From Rhipicephalus microplus (lineage: Eukaryota > Arthropoda > Arachnida > Ixodida > Ixodidae), in NCBI RefSeq assembly GCF_043290135.1, contig NC_134707.1:77084987-77148986 (forward strand): a stretch of DNA of 64,000 bases, in the 5' to 3' direction. A program made the position numbers and the translations under genes. The notes below the pieces were generated by a model. The model did no database searches. It had not been told where the DNA came from and saw nothing but the letters and a program-made list of their open reading frames with translations. Shown here piece after piece: positions 23,387-35,080 of this stretch. Every line of letters begins with the position of its first letter. The first letter of the stretch is position 1.

Positions 23387-26130
23387 CGAACAACAAGCAT
23401 TCAGAGCATTTCAATCCATCTATCTATCTGTCTGCCTTCAAATGATCTCGTATTTGCTTCCTTCTCTTAAAATAGACCACAGGTTATGTGGGAGGGTAGG
23501 TGTTTGACAAATATGTCTGGTGGATCATGTCATCAATGACGTGAAAATAATGTCGTCTACATTCTCAAAACTTTTTCTCTATACCCGTGAGGCACATGCG
23601 CGTACAGCATGGACCACCGTATGTGGGTACTGCGCACACGTACACGTAATTGAAAGCCTATATATTCGAAGGAGTGGCGATAAAGCAAATTAGTAATTCA
23701 TCACGAGAGCATTGAAGAAAAACTGGAGTTGGTAGCGTTGAGCCGACAAGTGAGAAAAATAAATATGAGGGTCTGAGAAGGAATCAATCCCGAAAACTCT
23801 GCGTGGTAGTCAGGTATCAACAAGAACTAGGTGAGATGTCAAACCTGCTTCGGAAAAGAACGTTGAGGTAAAATACAGACTCTACAGGAAACTGTCCCCA
23901 TCGGCCTCGAGCACTAAAACCTATAACCATTCGGGTTCCGCAATGATAGAACAATACTCGGCTTTCATGTGGCGTCCACGCGCACTCGCCACAGAATGCT
24001 GCCAAAACTGCTGGCATGGCTTTTTGGGTCCCTATTGCGTTGCAGTAATGTACTTTCACACTAAGTCAAGTTGTTGGCTCATGGCAACAAAAATCCCAGA
24101 AGAAGAGGCATTGAGTACGATGCTACCAGCCCGCAAGAAAGCTAGCGCATCAGCCGCACGCCGCACAATCACACTCTCAAATGTCGATATACAAAGATGG
24201 TGACACCATCTGGTAAACAAACCTGCGAACGCTCCTTTTCGCGCGCACTAAATTGCATAAATAGCCAATGGGTTTTACCTAAATGTAGTTGATGTAAACA
24301 CATAATACAATTTACATTTGTCTATAATACGTGAATACACTTGTTTATGATATATACTGCGAGAATTAGAGTGTTTTAAAGTTATATATTTAGCCCTTTT
24401 TTAAAGTTTTGTAACGGCAACTATGACAACGTTCCCAGATGCCAGCGCTTGGGTGGTTATAACTTTCCCGGCTAAGGTTTCCTATAGAGTGTGTATATTA
24501 CCTCTACGAAAAAAAAACATATACAGGCCTCATATTGGTGAATAGTCAATTGCGGTTGCAGTGGTGGCTATCAATTTTCATAAACATAACATATGTAGTC
24601 CTATGAAGCATGCGTATCTTCGGGTTGCCGTCGACTTCATTGTAAGGGCCATCTACCGAGGTTCTTCTCAGTATCACTCTAGGGATCCCTACCTCGCAAT
24701 AAAGAGCGCAAAGTATCACCTTACCGCTTTTGGTTTTGGTAATACCCATGTTACTGTAGGTACTCTTACGCTACTGTAAACAACTTGTTAAATAAAACAT
24801 ACGATACTCCTGCACAACAACTGTATGTAGAGTCATTCCATGATGTATCACTTATTAAAAGTATTACAGCTCCGTCGTGGTTCCACAGTCCGCTCACTTG
24901 GCATAGCGTGGATTCTAGTAGTACGTGAAGCATGCCGAATTTTCAAGACCGAAGATGTTATGACTCAAGTTGCAGTTTCGGTGCTGCACATAGAGCGTGC
25001 GTGTGCATGTAATGCATGTGGGAGTGCAATATGGAGCGGAGTGCGAAATTATCATTTTATAACTGTTGACAGTCAACGTGTATTCCACTACGCATTTTCG
25101 TACTACGCCTCCATTTTGTGCTGAATTTGCAATGTGTTTATACCACCATAATGCAACAAGAAAATATGTATTTAAATGTTTAAGTTTATTAGCGCATTCT
25201 ACCTTTGTTCATCCGTCAATGAGTTTTATTTAGGCTTTCCCCTTTGGTAGGGAAAATCACAGTTGCTGTCATGCTCAGTGCAATTAAGTCTCTCTGTAAA
25301 CGACTACAATTGTATGACCTGGTTCCATAGATTGTGCTGATTACCAGCTTGTTCACCCGTTTATGTTTTCATGTTCATTTGTTTGCTAAGTAACTAGAAT
25401 TTGCTTTATAACGGTAGGGCTTGCTGGTGTCGCTTCAAGTTTTCATGCAGTGTTGCAGTAGAACTCAAACGTTTCTTAAAGTTTTTCCCCAAAATGAAGA
25501 ATAATTAGCCTTTTACAGGCCACAATCACACGAATAAACTAAAGCACTTTCTTTAATATTTTATCCGCATTACCCCTTGTGAAGTGCAGAATAACACCTC
25601 TTAAATTTATGCGATAGGCACAGTATTCGCAATAAACACGGGCTTTTAGTGGCGCGCCATGCAATCCAAGATGGCTGCGGGAGAATAATCAGCCATGCAC
25701 TCGAATAAAGAAAAAGATAGGGTGCTCGAACCTACGCCCCGTGCCGCTTTCATCGGATGAACTCTTGATCATCAAATGAATGTATATCAGACCAAAATAC
25801 TTTCCCAAACGATAGCACCTGTTAAATGCTTGCTGCCTCATATCTTGCCGCAGTGCGAAGGCTGGTAGGGTCTGCTGATCTACCGTGCATCAACGATGCC
25901 TTGTGTAGTCTTGTACGTGCTACGGAAACCAGCGCTAACCAGAATTTCAAATATCAATTGAACGGCACTCCTGGATGATTTTTGCCAAGCCTGCCTGACG
26001 AATTTCCCGCAGCAGTGAGCCATGGCGAGTAGAGCGCCGTCGGGGCTGCACGGGACTGAATGCTTAACGTAGTGATGTGATTTGCAAACATATTACGCCG
26101 TCGTAATTGCTTGCACTGCGAGCACCCTAG
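23385..26130. other. Intergenic stretch, no gene recognised
   Basis: Only short ORFs without family motifs. No repeat shared with the rest of the window was seen by eye. Confidence 0.6.
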
Positions 26131-26136
26131 AGTTGC

Positions 26137-26335
26137 TGTAAAATATGTGGCCAACTGAACAACCGAAACGGCTTGATGAACTCAGACAGACGTTTATAAG
26201 CGCCCGAATGAGCGCAGAACGTAAAATGATGGCTTCTACTCCTCTTCTTCTTCAACAAGCCCACGAGCTCTCTTGCACTCTGGCGCCAAGCTCGTCCTTT
26301 TCTTCATTCAGGCTGAACGCGGGAAATTTAGCACA
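26137..26335 (-). repeat. BEL/Pao 3' LTR (199 bp)
   Basis: Plus-strand ends TGTAAAATATG and TTTAGCACA (TG...CA). Matches the split right LTR. Confidence 0.75.
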
Positions 26336-26500
26336 TTCCTGTCCGCGCAATGGTGTCTCGTCTGGACGGTAAGGCTCCTTCGGGGTTGTATTCTCTATAT
26401 AAAAGTCTTCTGTGTGTATCTGCTTTTGTTTTTTTGATGCGGCCTTTAGGTGTCTGCACTGATTCTTTCGTTGCCTCAGCGTCTCTCACCACTTAGCATG

Positions 26501-26610
26501 AAGGCTGATGACTTCCTCTCCTTCTAGTTCACTAACGAAGGCGATTAGTTTAACGGGGCTATTAGCAGCAGCTGCATCTTTGGTTTCAGCTGCAGCCGTC
26601 TCTTGCCAAA
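26501..26610 (-). pseudogene. BEL/Pao internal ORF, C-terminal end
   Basis: An open stretch encodes LWQETAAAETKD, AAAANSPVKLIAFV and SELEGEEVISLHAKW, then stops. On deleting the Gmr1-like insertion and one GTGAT copy, it joins in frame to an open stretch upstream on the far side (minus strand near 38500-38560). The function of this C terminus is not recognised. Confidence 0.5.
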
Positions 26611-26615
26611 GTGAT
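26611..26615. repeat. Target-site duplication GTGAT, left copy
   Basis: Same five bases at 38492-38496, directly outside the other end of the Gmr1-like element. Confidence 0.75.
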
Positions 26616-27498
26616 TGTGATAAGTGAAGTGCGCGTTTCGTGAAGTGCGCGAGTGCAACCAGTGTTCGGTTTAAAATGTGCGCGAGTGCACCGACAAAGG
26701 AAAGAAGACGACGACGACCGATGGTGTGGACGCGCGCTTTCGCGATGTATTCGGTGAGGAAGACGATGGGCAGATGAGGCGCGTGAAGTTCGGACCAATG
26801 AGAGGCCCCCACGCTGGTTTGGAAGAAGCCCGAACGAAGAACGGGGCAGACGTGGCCGGGACGCGACGGAGGCAAGCAGGCTACCAGGGCGCGGGGGTGG
26901 CGGCCGACTTCCTGAGGCAAGGCTGCTGCGGGCTCCCACCTGGTCGGGCACCCGAGCATCATCTATCGTCTGGCGTTGGCCAGGCCGCTCGTCGTCTGGC
27001 GTTGGCCAGGCTGCTCGTCGTTTGGCGTTGGCCAGGCTTCTCACCATCTGGCTTTGGCCAGGCTCGTCCCGTTTCCAGGGCTACGTCCCAGCGTCGGAGG
27101 ACGAACGCTGAGAGGTTACTGACCTTGGTGCGCCCGGAGCTACCTTCAACCACGAGCAACGCTTAGACCTCTGATCTACCTTGTCTGCACCTCATCGCAT
27201 CAACCCTCGCCGTCAACAAGAGTGCCGCGACCGAACGGTGACAGTCGCTTTTGCTATTGCGGAGCTTACGCATCTTTAGCATTTCGCGGTCACTAGGTTA
27301 ATTTCCCGTCGAATTTGTGTGCATTGTTTGTTTTTCCTCTTATTTCTATCTCTTTATCTAGTTTATTGAAAATATATTTAGTTGTTTTTCTTGTGTGCAT
27401 AAACGGTCTCGTGTTCTCTTTACCGATGTGGGTTGTCTCATCGGTTTGTATGCACAAGAACCTACACGAGAGCTTGTGGGTTGACTAGCCTCGTGACA
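26616..27498 (+). repeat. Gmr1-like 5' LTR (883 bp)
   Basis: Begins TGTGATAAGTGAAG and ends CCTCGTGACA; the PBS-like ATTGGCGTCCGC follows. Contains a short tandem doubling near the start (GTGAAGTGCGCG twice, absent from the inverted copy at 38281-38491) and four 26-bp repeats at 26965-27066. Confidence 0.75.
26965..27066 (+). repeat. 26-bp tandem repeat, four units, in LTR
   Basis: CTGGCGTTGGCCAGG core at 26970 and 26996, with variants at 27022 and 27048. Each core is itself a near-palindrome (TGGC-GTT-GGCCA). Confidence 0.85.
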
Positions 27499-27564
27499 AT
27501 TGGCGTCCGCTACGAAAGGACGAGATTGTTTATGCAATTAAGGTTTTTTACAGAAGGAGAGAAA

Positions 27565-28872
27565 ATGACTACGTCTGATTTAACGGCGTTAGCGATACGC
27601 ATGGGGCTAGAGGGCGATGAGTTGAAGGCATGGCTTGATGAGCGTGAGGCACGAGCTCGCGAAGAAAGGGCAGCTGAGCGAGAGGCAAGAAAGGAGAGGA
27701 TGGAACAGGCGGAGTTGGAACGAAAACTTGAGGCCGAATGCCAGAAGATGATTCAACTGCGTCTTCAACTTGCTCAGGTGGAAGGGGCCAGGGGATCCAC
27801 GGCGTCGGACCATGGTCGACAGGTGCAAGAACCGTGTAACATTAACCCGCACAATTTCATACCCGGATTTAATGAAAACCGCGATGACCTTGATGCTTAT
27901 CTCAAGAGATTTGAGAATGTGGCCACCGGTCAGGAATGGCCTAAGGATAAGTGGGCCACGGCACTGAGTCTGTGTCTGAGCGGAGAAGCTCTAAAAGTAT
28001 TTGGTTGCTTGTCTCCAGAAGAGGCACTTGACTACGAGAGAGCCAAATTAGCATTACTGCAGCGTTTTCGTTTCACGGCGGAGGGCTACCGGGAGAAGTT
28101 CCGGCATAGCAGACCTCAAGATGGAGAAACAGGCAAGCAGTATGCAACCAGGTTGGCAAGTTTTTTCGACAGATGGGTGGAGATGTCCAAGACAGCGAAA
28201 GAATATTCGTCTGTTCGAGATCTCATAGTAGCTGAACAGTTTATCAATCAATGCCATAACCGCGTGACGCTTTTCCCACGTGAGAAAAATTGTCGTAAGC
28301 TAGATGAAATGGCCGAGGCTGCGGACAATATTTTAGAGGCCCAACGACAGTCAAATTTGTTGGTTTTTCGCGACAAAACGGAGAACGGCGCCGCAGGAAA
28401 ATGCGGAAGTACAGCGGGGAAGTCACCCACTCGATGTTTTGTCTGTGATAAAACAGGTCACAGGGCAGCAGAATGTCGTGCTCGGACAAGATCATACTGT
28501 GACTACTGTCGCAAAACGGGGCATGATATTAATGTATGTACCAGAAAGCAGAACGTCACGAAGAGGACTTCTTGTATCTTGTCGCCAGAGGAAAAGGCAG
28601 AGGTAGTGAATGATATACCTGTGGACAAGCAGGAGGAGAATATGACCAGTGCGGTAAATACGCAGCCAAAGTCGGAAAAACATCCGATGCCAGTGCTGCA
28701 GGGCATTATATTCGGCCAAGCTGCTTCCGTCCTACGGGATACAGGAAGCAATACAATGGTGGTTAGGCGTTCTTTGGTGCCAGATGAAGCACTGACAGGA
28801 ACCACGACGGCCGTGTTCTTAGCAGACGAGAGCCGGATCACGGTACCAGAGGCGAAGGTGGAGATTTTTTAG
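27565..28872 (+). CDS. Gmr1-like Gag with SCAN-like domain, two CCHC knuckles and protease start
   Basis: Start chosen at MTTSDLTALAIRMGLEG (27565); the upstream Met codons lie in the LTR. Order: charged coiled-coil-prone N terminus (about residues 20-75, Glu/Arg-rich), capsid with FIPGFNENRDDLDAYLKRFE (about 99-118) and WATALSLCLSGEALKVF, a SCAN-like stretch GYREKFRHSRPQDGETGKQY to LVAEQF-like and FPREKN (about 175-250), CCHC knuckles CFVCDKTGHRAAEC and CDYCRKTGHDINVC (about 290-330), and the protease active site RDTGSNTMVV near 400. The frame stops at TAG after EIF in a T-run; protease sequence continues in another frame. SCAN domains are held to derive from Gmr1-type Gag, which fits. Confidence 0.85.
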   Translation: MTTSDLTALAIRMGLEGDELKAWLDEREARAREERAAEREARKERMEQAELERKLEAECQKMIQLRLQLAQVEGARGSTASDHGRQVQEPCNINPHNFIPGFNENRDDLDAYLKRFENVATGQEWPKDKWATALSLCLSGEALKVFGCLSPEEALDYERAKLALLQRFRFTAEGYREKFRHSRPQDGETGKQYATRLASFFDRWVEMSKTAKEYSSVRDLIVAEQFINQCHNRVTLFPREKNCRKLDEMAEAADNILEAQRQSNLLVFRDKTENGAAGKCGSTAGKSPTRCFVCDKTGHRAAECRARTRSYCDYCRKTGHDINVCTRKQNVTKRTSCILSPEEKAEVVNDIPVDKQEENMTSAVNTQPKSEKHPMPVLQGIIFGQAASVLRDTGSNTMVVRRSLVPDEALTGTTTAVFLADESRITVPEAKVEIF

Positions 28873-28896
28873 GCATATTTTTCAGGCACGTGTATC

Positions 28897-29250
28897 GTGA
28901 AATGCATGTCCTCCCCGCTATATGACATCATCGTTGGCAATGTGCCAGGATCTCGTGCTGCTGATGACCCTGACAAGAAATGGAAAGAAAAGCTGGCTGA
29001 AGGGAACTTCACTCCGAACGGCGTAACCGAGACCTTGTATAAGAAGAAAGAAGACCATCGTTTAAAGGCATCACTTGGTAGTATGGAGAGCACGAGTGTC
29101 CGGCCGGATTCAGCTGCAGTTAGCGTCAGAAGTTTGAAGATGAACAGGAGGGAGCTCGAGAGGGCCTAAGCAGAAGGCAAGACCCTGGAAGCTTGCAGGG
29201 GCAAAGTAGGGCAGGTTTTTATGGCAGAGGATCGACCTAGTATTCCTTTG
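28897..29250 (+). pseudogene. Gmr1-like protease C-terminal part and linker
   Basis: MSSPLYDIIVGNVPGSR at 28906-28956 looks like the YDxIIGNxPG strand that follows the DTG site in this group. It is out of frame with Gag by a single indel in the T-run near 28866-28871. A Lys/Glu-rich linker follows, with another stop at 29167. Confidence 0.6.
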
Positions 29251-29252
29251 TC

Positions 29253-30503
29253 ATGGAGAAGTCATTGTTGTATCGAAATTACCGACTATCCTCTGGCAAA
29301 TTGATACATCAGGTCGTAGTTCCTCTCAAGCTGCGAAGTCAAGTGTTGAAGATGGCCCATGAGACTTTGATGTCCGGGCATCAAGGAGTAACAAGAACGA
29401 TTGATTGGTTGTTAGGTTCATTCTATTGGCCAGGGGTCCAGGAAGAGATGAAAAGATACGTGCTGTCCTGTGACACGTGCCAAAGAATGTATCCAAAGCA
29501 CAAAGTAGGAAAGGCTCCTCTTGGGAAAATGCCCCTGATTGACACTCCTTTTGAGCGCGTGGCCGTGGACATTATTGGACCCTTAAAGCCGGTCTCAAAT
29601 AGGGGCAACAGTTATATACTGACCATGGTCGATTTCGCTACGCGCTATCCTGACGCCATTGCTTTGTCGGCGATTGACTCCGCGACTGTGACAGACGGGT
29701 TGGTCGAAATGTTTTCCCGCGTTGGATTTCCCCACCAAATCCTGTGCGATCAGGCCTCGTGCTTCACGTCGGACCTGATGAGAGAAGTAAACGATCTGTT
29801 GGCAATCAAACATATGAGTTCGACGCCCTATCATCCCATGTGCAATGGTTTGGTAGAGCGATTTAATGGGACTTTGAAACAAATGCTGCGCAAGCTATGC
29901 CAAGAGGATCCAAAATCATGGGATCGATTGCTTGCACCACTTCTATTTGCATATCGAGAAGTTCCTCAGGCCAGCATGGGGTTCTCTCCTTTCGAACTCA
30001 TTTACGGGAGATACGTCCGAGGACCACTCAACTTGTTGAAGGAGCTGTGGACTGGAGAAAAGATTGAAGAGGAGGTGAAAACGACCTATGGATATGTCCT
30101 CGATCTCCGGGATTGTCTGGAAAGAACTCTAAAATTAGCCCATGAGAACCTGATACGAGCGAAAACGACTCAAAAATATCACTATGATCGGAAAAGCAAG
30201 AGCCGTCAGCAGAAAGTTGGAGACCGAGCTCTTATTTTGCTTCCTACAACAGCGAATAAGTTGTTGATGGAATGGAAAGGGCCGTTTCCGGTCATTGGGA
30301 AAAAGGGCGACTACGACTATTGGCTGGACTTGGGGCATGACGCCAAACTTTTCCATGTTAATATGTTAAAACGATATGAAGACCGGCAACCAGACACAAT
30401 TCCACGAACAGCATCTTTTGTGGTTATGAAAGAGGAGGAGACAGATACCCCTCTACCAGCTTGCACAGTTAAGCCGACTGTGGGTGTAGAAGCGATTCCG
30501 TAA
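29253..30503 (+). CDS. Gmr1-like integrase, complete domain set
   Basis: Zinc-binding HHCC: HETLMSGHQG and CDTCQRM. Core with all three acids: VAVDIIGPL (first Asp), ILCDQASCFTS (second Asp), NGLVERFNGTLKQML (Glu). C-terminal part has FAYREVPQASMGFSPFELIYG, the coiled LKLAHENLIRAKTTQKYHYD and the GPF module WKGPFPVIGKKGDYDY. The ORF ends at TAA only because the I-type LINE enters there; in the ancestral order it runs on in frame into RT at 37493. The 29253 ATG is the first in the frame; the true product would be part of a polyprotein. Confidence 0.88.
   Translation: MEKSLLYRNYRLSSGKLIHQVVVPLKLRSQVLKMAHETLMSGHQGVTRTIDWLLGSFYWPGVQEEMKRYVLSCDTCQRMYPKHKVGKAPLGKMPLIDTPFERVAVDIIGPLKPVSNRGNSYILTMVDFATRYPDAIALSAIDSATVTDGLVEMFSRVGFPHQILCDQASCFTSDLMREVNDLLAIKHMSSTPYHPMCNGLVERFNGTLKQMLRKLCQEDPKSWDRLLAPLLFAYREVPQASMGFSPFELIYGRYVRGPLNLLKELWTGEKIEEEVKTTYGYVLDLRDCLERTLKLAHENLIRAKTTQKYHYDRKSKSRQQKVGDRALILLPTTANKLLMEWKGPFPVIGKKGDYDYWLDLGHDAKLFHVNMLKRYEDRQPDTIPRTASFVVMKEEETDTPLPACTVKPTVGVEAIP
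30487..30500. repeat. Target-site duplication of the I-type LINE, left copy
   Basis: TAGAAGCGATTCCG, repeated exactly at 37479-37492. Confidence 0.9.
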
Positions 30504-30833
30504 TCTAGGTGACGGTGAGTGGCGACACCGCGGACCCCGAGCTCCCAACATAAGCTGTGCCCAACCGTGGCGAGGTGTTTATAGGTGAAGGGTAGAAGCC
30601 GTAAACGGTGGCCGTCGGAGCCTTGGTCAAGCTCCGGCCGATGGGCTCCCTGCCTGTCTACCAGGCAGGGAGCTCCGGGACCTCTCTCGGCATCAGGGTA
30701 AACCGAGCGACGAAAGTACCCCCGTTCCCTGCTTTTCAATCTGTCACATGGCATTTTCCAAACCCCCCCCCCCAAACGTGATCGGCCCCCGAAAAGGGGC
30801 CGCACCGAAGTTTCTTTCCCACCACTACCTAAC

Positions 30834-32118
30834 TTGAGTCCTCCCAAACCGAACAACTTTCCTCGCTTCATGGTGATGGAATCGGTCGACCAATCCAAAC
30901 CTCTTTCTTCACTGTCGGTATTTCCTGTGTCAAAGTTTCTTGAGAGTGTTGTTGGAGAGTCGTACAAGGCCAAAAAACAACGAACTGGTGAAGTCCTTGT
31001 CGAGCTCAGTAGACAGGACCAGGCCGACAAACTCCTTGCTCAAACCCGCATCGCCGATTTCGCCATTCGAGTCACGCCCCACCGCAGCCTCAACAGCTCC
31101 CAGGGCTTGATTTCGGAGCCAGATCTGGCAAACGAGACAGAGGCCGACCTCCTTGAAGGCCTGCGAAACCAAGGTGTGACGGCAGTTCGGCGCATTACCA
31201 TCAGAAGAGATGACAAGTAAATACCCACTAGGCACATAATCCTCACATTTGATCGGTCCAATCTTCCAGATTATATTAATGCAGGCTTTATCCGGTGCTC
31301 CGTCCGAGCGTACATCCCGAACCCGCGGCGCTGTTTCAAGTGCCAGAGGTTCGGGCATGGTACTAACTCGTGTCGGGGCCGAATAACCTGTGCCAAGTGC
31401 GCCCAACATGACCATCCCACTGATAATTGTAGCTCTCAACAACTTCTCTGCATCAACTGTCAGGGCCCACACGCGGCGTACTCCAGAAAATGCGAGAAGC
31501 TTCAATTGGAAAAGAAAATAATAAACATAAAGGTCACAGAGAACATCATCTTCCCGGAGGCGCGAAAGAGGTTCGCCTCTTTCCCTCTGGGGAGGTACGC
31601 CGACGCAGCTCGCCGGGGGGCGGAGCGGCGTCTTGTTTCGGCGGAGACCCAGTACCGCGAGTCGGACTTGGTCCCGCCCCCGCCCCCCCCCCCCCCCTGG
31701 GTTGCCTCTTGCAGCCCAATCTGTCGCCACACCGCTTGCTGAGGCAGTAGCGAATGTGGTGCAAACCAGTTCTGTCGGGACCGGTGCCGCTCCCGCCTCG
31801 GCCTCCCCGTCCTCCAGTGCGTTGGAGGGTGCCTAGATGATGGAAACCGCGGGCCCCGCACCGGATCCCACCGCCACCGCACCGCCCGTGCCACCTGTGG
31901 CACCCCCGGGGGTGGCGGCTCAAACGAAGGGCTCCCGAAAGGGGGCCAAGTCCGGGGGGCCCGGCTCGACGGGCACCCCTCGGACATCTGATGATGACAT
32001 GGATGTCTGGCCGTTCCTGCCTGCCACGCAGCGCAAGGAGCGGCCTGTGACGGCCAAGCCTCCAGAAGGGCCTAAAAAGCCCAAGCCAAGAGTAACAGCC
32101 CCGAAAGACGACACATGA
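30834..32118 (+). pseudogene. I-type LINE ORF1 (zinc-knuckle RNA-binding protein)
   Basis: Nucleic-acid chaperone type ORF1. Frame from 30834: PPKPNNFPRFMVMES, an RRM-like block around KAKKQRTGEVLVELSR and IADFAIRVTPHRSLN, then a single in-frame TAA at 31218. After it the same frame continues with knuckles CFKCQRFGHGTNSC, CAKCAQHDHPTDNC and CINCQGPHAAYSRKC (31340-31500). A C homopolymer at about 31677-31697 marks a frame change. The Pro/Ala-rich C-terminal tail ends at 32118. One nonsense and one or two frameshifts. Confidence 0.82.
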
Positions 32119-32162
32119 ACACACACAAACACACACACTCCAGTCATTCTTAAATTCAAATA

Positions 32163-33658
32163 ATGGGAACAGAAAACATAATCCAATGGAACTGCAGAGG
32201 CCTCCTTAAAAACCTGGACGATGTGTATGAGATTATGCATGACAGACAGCCAAGTATCATGTGTCTCCAGGAAACCCACCTTAATTCTAAAAACACAAAT
32301 TTCTTAAATAGGTATATGGTATTCAGAAAGGACAGGGTTGGCTGCACCCACTCCTCAGGAGGTGTTGCTAATATCGCACTGAAGTCATTAGCATGCCACC
32401 CTATCTCTTTAAACACTGTCCTCGAGGCTGTAGCGATCCGTACAATAATATTTAATAAGTTGATAACGGTATGCTCCGTTTACATCTCTCCGGATTTTTC
32501 ACTTGTGAGCTCTGACTTCGAGGCACTGGTCGACCAGCTGCCCGAACCGTACATCCTCATAGGCGACCTTAATGCGCACAACCCTCTTTGGGGCTCCTCC
32601 AGAACGGATGCCCGAGGTCGCCTAATAGAGAAGTTTCTTACATCCTCCGGATCATGCCTTTTCAACAAAAAACAGCCTACATACCATAACTTAGGACACA
32701 ATACATACTCGCATCTTGACTTGGCTATTGGTTCCGCAGTTCTCTTTCCATGTCTTTAGTGGGGTGTGGGCACGGACCCATATGGTAGTGACCATTTCCC
32801 CACCTCATTAACGTATCTAGGTACAGGCCCGAGCAGTTCATCTTCCCATAAAAGGTTTAATGAATCAAAAGCAAACTGGAGCACATTCACACAAACATCT
32901 CAACTACACCACACATCCATAGAACACCTACACGTGGAGGAAGCCGCCCAACTCATCACGGCGCACATCCTTGACGCCGCCGAAAAGTCCATTCCCCTGG
33001 CCTCCAGTGCGTCCTGCAACCCAAGGCGGCCCTGGTGGAACGAGGACTGCAGGCGGGCGCGACAGGCCCAGAACAAAGCGTGGGGTGTCCTTCGCCGGTA
33101 CCCCACGTCGGACAACCTCATTTCGTTTAAACGGGCAAAGGCTTTTGGGAAGCGAGTGCGTCGTGAGGCGAAAAGGGACAGCTGGCGCACCTTCCTCACT
33201 TCCATCAACTCATACACTGACACACACAAAGTCTGGACACGAATACGCAAACTAAAAGGACAACAGACACACAGCCTGCCCCTGGTTAGTACAACAGGGG
33301 ACACACTGGAAGACCAGGCTAACACACTCGCACAACACTTCCAACACGTGTCCAGCTCAGCACACTACACAAACACTTTTATGAAACACAAAACATCTGT
33401 TGGAAAAAAGCCCTTACACGACAAAGAGAAATCGAACAGTTCTTACAACTCTGAATTCACTCTCTATGAGTTGAGGGCTGCCTTGAGCACGTGCAAACCT
33501 TCAGCTCCAGGTGCAGATAAGGTTACATACACCATGATACAGCACCTACACCCAGACACTCTTGAAACACTCTTACACCTATACAATAAAATATGGCTTT
33601 TGGGGCACATTCCTCGCTCTTGGAGGGAGGCCATAGTAGTAGCTTTCCTAAAGGAAGG
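32163..33658 (+). pseudogene. I-type LINE ORF2, endonuclease and RT start
   Basis: APE-type endonuclease: IIQWNCRGLLKNLDD (residues 5-19), IMCLQETHL with the catalytic Glu, VYISPDFS, LIGDLNAHNPLWGS, YSHLDLAI, then a frame break at about 32757 and GSDHFPTSLTYL with the SDH box at 32766-32820. A linker follows with RRPWWNEDCRRARQAQNKAW and the first RT blocks (APGADKVTYTMIQHL and IPRSWREAIVVAFLKEG), ending exactly at the solo LTR. Confidence 0.85.
33654..33658. repeat. Target-site duplication GAAGG of the solo LTR, left copy
   Basis: Same five bases at 35076-35080. Removing the LTR and one copy restores the LINE RT frame. Confidence 0.85.
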
Positions 33659-35075
33659 TGTGATGAGTGAAGAAAACGACAATGACGGAAGTGCGGGGCA
33701 AGGCGCGTGTAATGTGCGCGTGAGTCAGCGAATCAGCCGATGACCTGTGGTGGCCCATAGAGGTGGCGCGCCACGATTGGGCCACGGGCGACCATCACGT
33801 GGCAGTGGGCTGTGTGGCTGGGGACGAGCCAGAGCAGCGGCAGACGGGAGACAGCGGGCCGAAGCGTCGGACGCAGGTGATCCAGGTTCCGGCCAGGGAA
33901 CGCGGCCGTCCACGCTACTGCCGTCCAACTACCAGCTGGGGCGGCGTTGCCGGCACGAGTACTGCATCTCGGGGCGCGGCCTGGCCTGCTGTTCTCTTCC
34001 TTGCCGAGGGCATCGCGGATCTCGGCGAGGCGTCTCCGCGGTCAGCCGTTCAACACAGCGATGAACGTGGCCTGGCTAATGGTCACGGTTGCGTCGAGCA
34101 TCGCGTCTCGGCGCACGCTCTTCGCTGGACGGGCTGGCCATTCCCCGCATGGAGCATCGCGTCTCCGATGCGGGTTGACTGCTCAGTAGTCGCACCCATG
34201 CCATCAAGCGCCAGTGTCACCAGAGCGTCGCACTTCGGCAAGGGACGAGCGAGATGTTCTGCCGGGCGAGACGCGGGCGTGTGTACGGAGGACCATGGAG
34301 CTGGGCGAGGTTCAGGGTGGCCGAGGATTCAGATGCCAGGGGAGTTGCTGCCTGAATCGAGGATCGCCGAGTGGTGCCGAGCCGTACCGAGCGACGCGCC
34401 AGCCTCGGAAGTGGGCCGCGAGCTCACGAGGTGCGCACCCGAGGGTACCTGGCTGTGCCCTGGCCAAGGCGACGAACGCCGGTGAGTGAGCTGCCACACC
34501 GCAGCTGTAGCGAGCAGCATTTCAGCACGGCACAGACAGTGCTGTGCTGGCCAGAACCCGCACGTGGAACCGCTACGCCCGAAAGGTGATCAAAAGCTTG
34601 GAAACGAGGTCCGAGGTCGCGCTGGTCAAGGCATCTCCGCCACTGCAGCTCGAGAGTTGAGGCCACGAAGGCAGACGAAACGGTGCGCCGCTCGAGAGGA
34701 CGAGTTCCTGGCAGCGTTCCTGAGCCGGACGTGAGACCCGTACTTGTCGGCCAGGTCGAGCTCCGGTGTGTCTGTTCAAGGTCCAAGGCCGAGACCTGCC
34801 GAACGGCTTCTGCCTGGGTGCAGTGGCCGGGAGCAGGTTCGTGGGCGAGGCCTACCGGGTGTGGTCCTCGTGAGCCGTGGCTTGATCCTGGACCTCCGGA
34901 GTTGCGACCCTGACTGCTGGGTTGGCCGCGACGTCCGACTCAACGGCGCTGCACACGGTAGCGTATCCGTGCGTCGTCAGCCGTTCCACCCATGCCATGA
35001 AATAAAAAGTTTTTGTTAATCCTTTCTCGTCCGCTATCAACAAACATAGTGACGAACGTCCCCTTAATCATCACA
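33659..35075 (+). mobile_element. Solo LTR, 1417 bp, GC-rich
   Basis: Ends TGTGATGA and TCATCACA form a perfect 8-bp inverted terminal pair. Perfect 5-bp duplication outside. AATAAA at 35001-35006 fits a polyadenylation signal near the R/U5 border in plus orientation. The ORFs inside (up to 240 codons) have no family motif and are typical of GC-rich non-coding DNA. No internal element part remains, so it arose by LTR-LTR recombination. The parent family is not in this window. Confidence 0.85.
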
Positions 35076-35080
35076 GAAGG

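Noticed and set aside
26486..27166. ORFs of 153-162 codons around the Gmr1-like LTR
   Set aside because: They cross the LTR border or lie within its repeats. Only the last part of the first (26501-26610) belongs to a real element frame.
33747..35019. Several ORFs of 60-240 codons in GC-rich sequence
   Set aside because: They overlap in many frames, lack motifs and lie wholly within the solo LTR.
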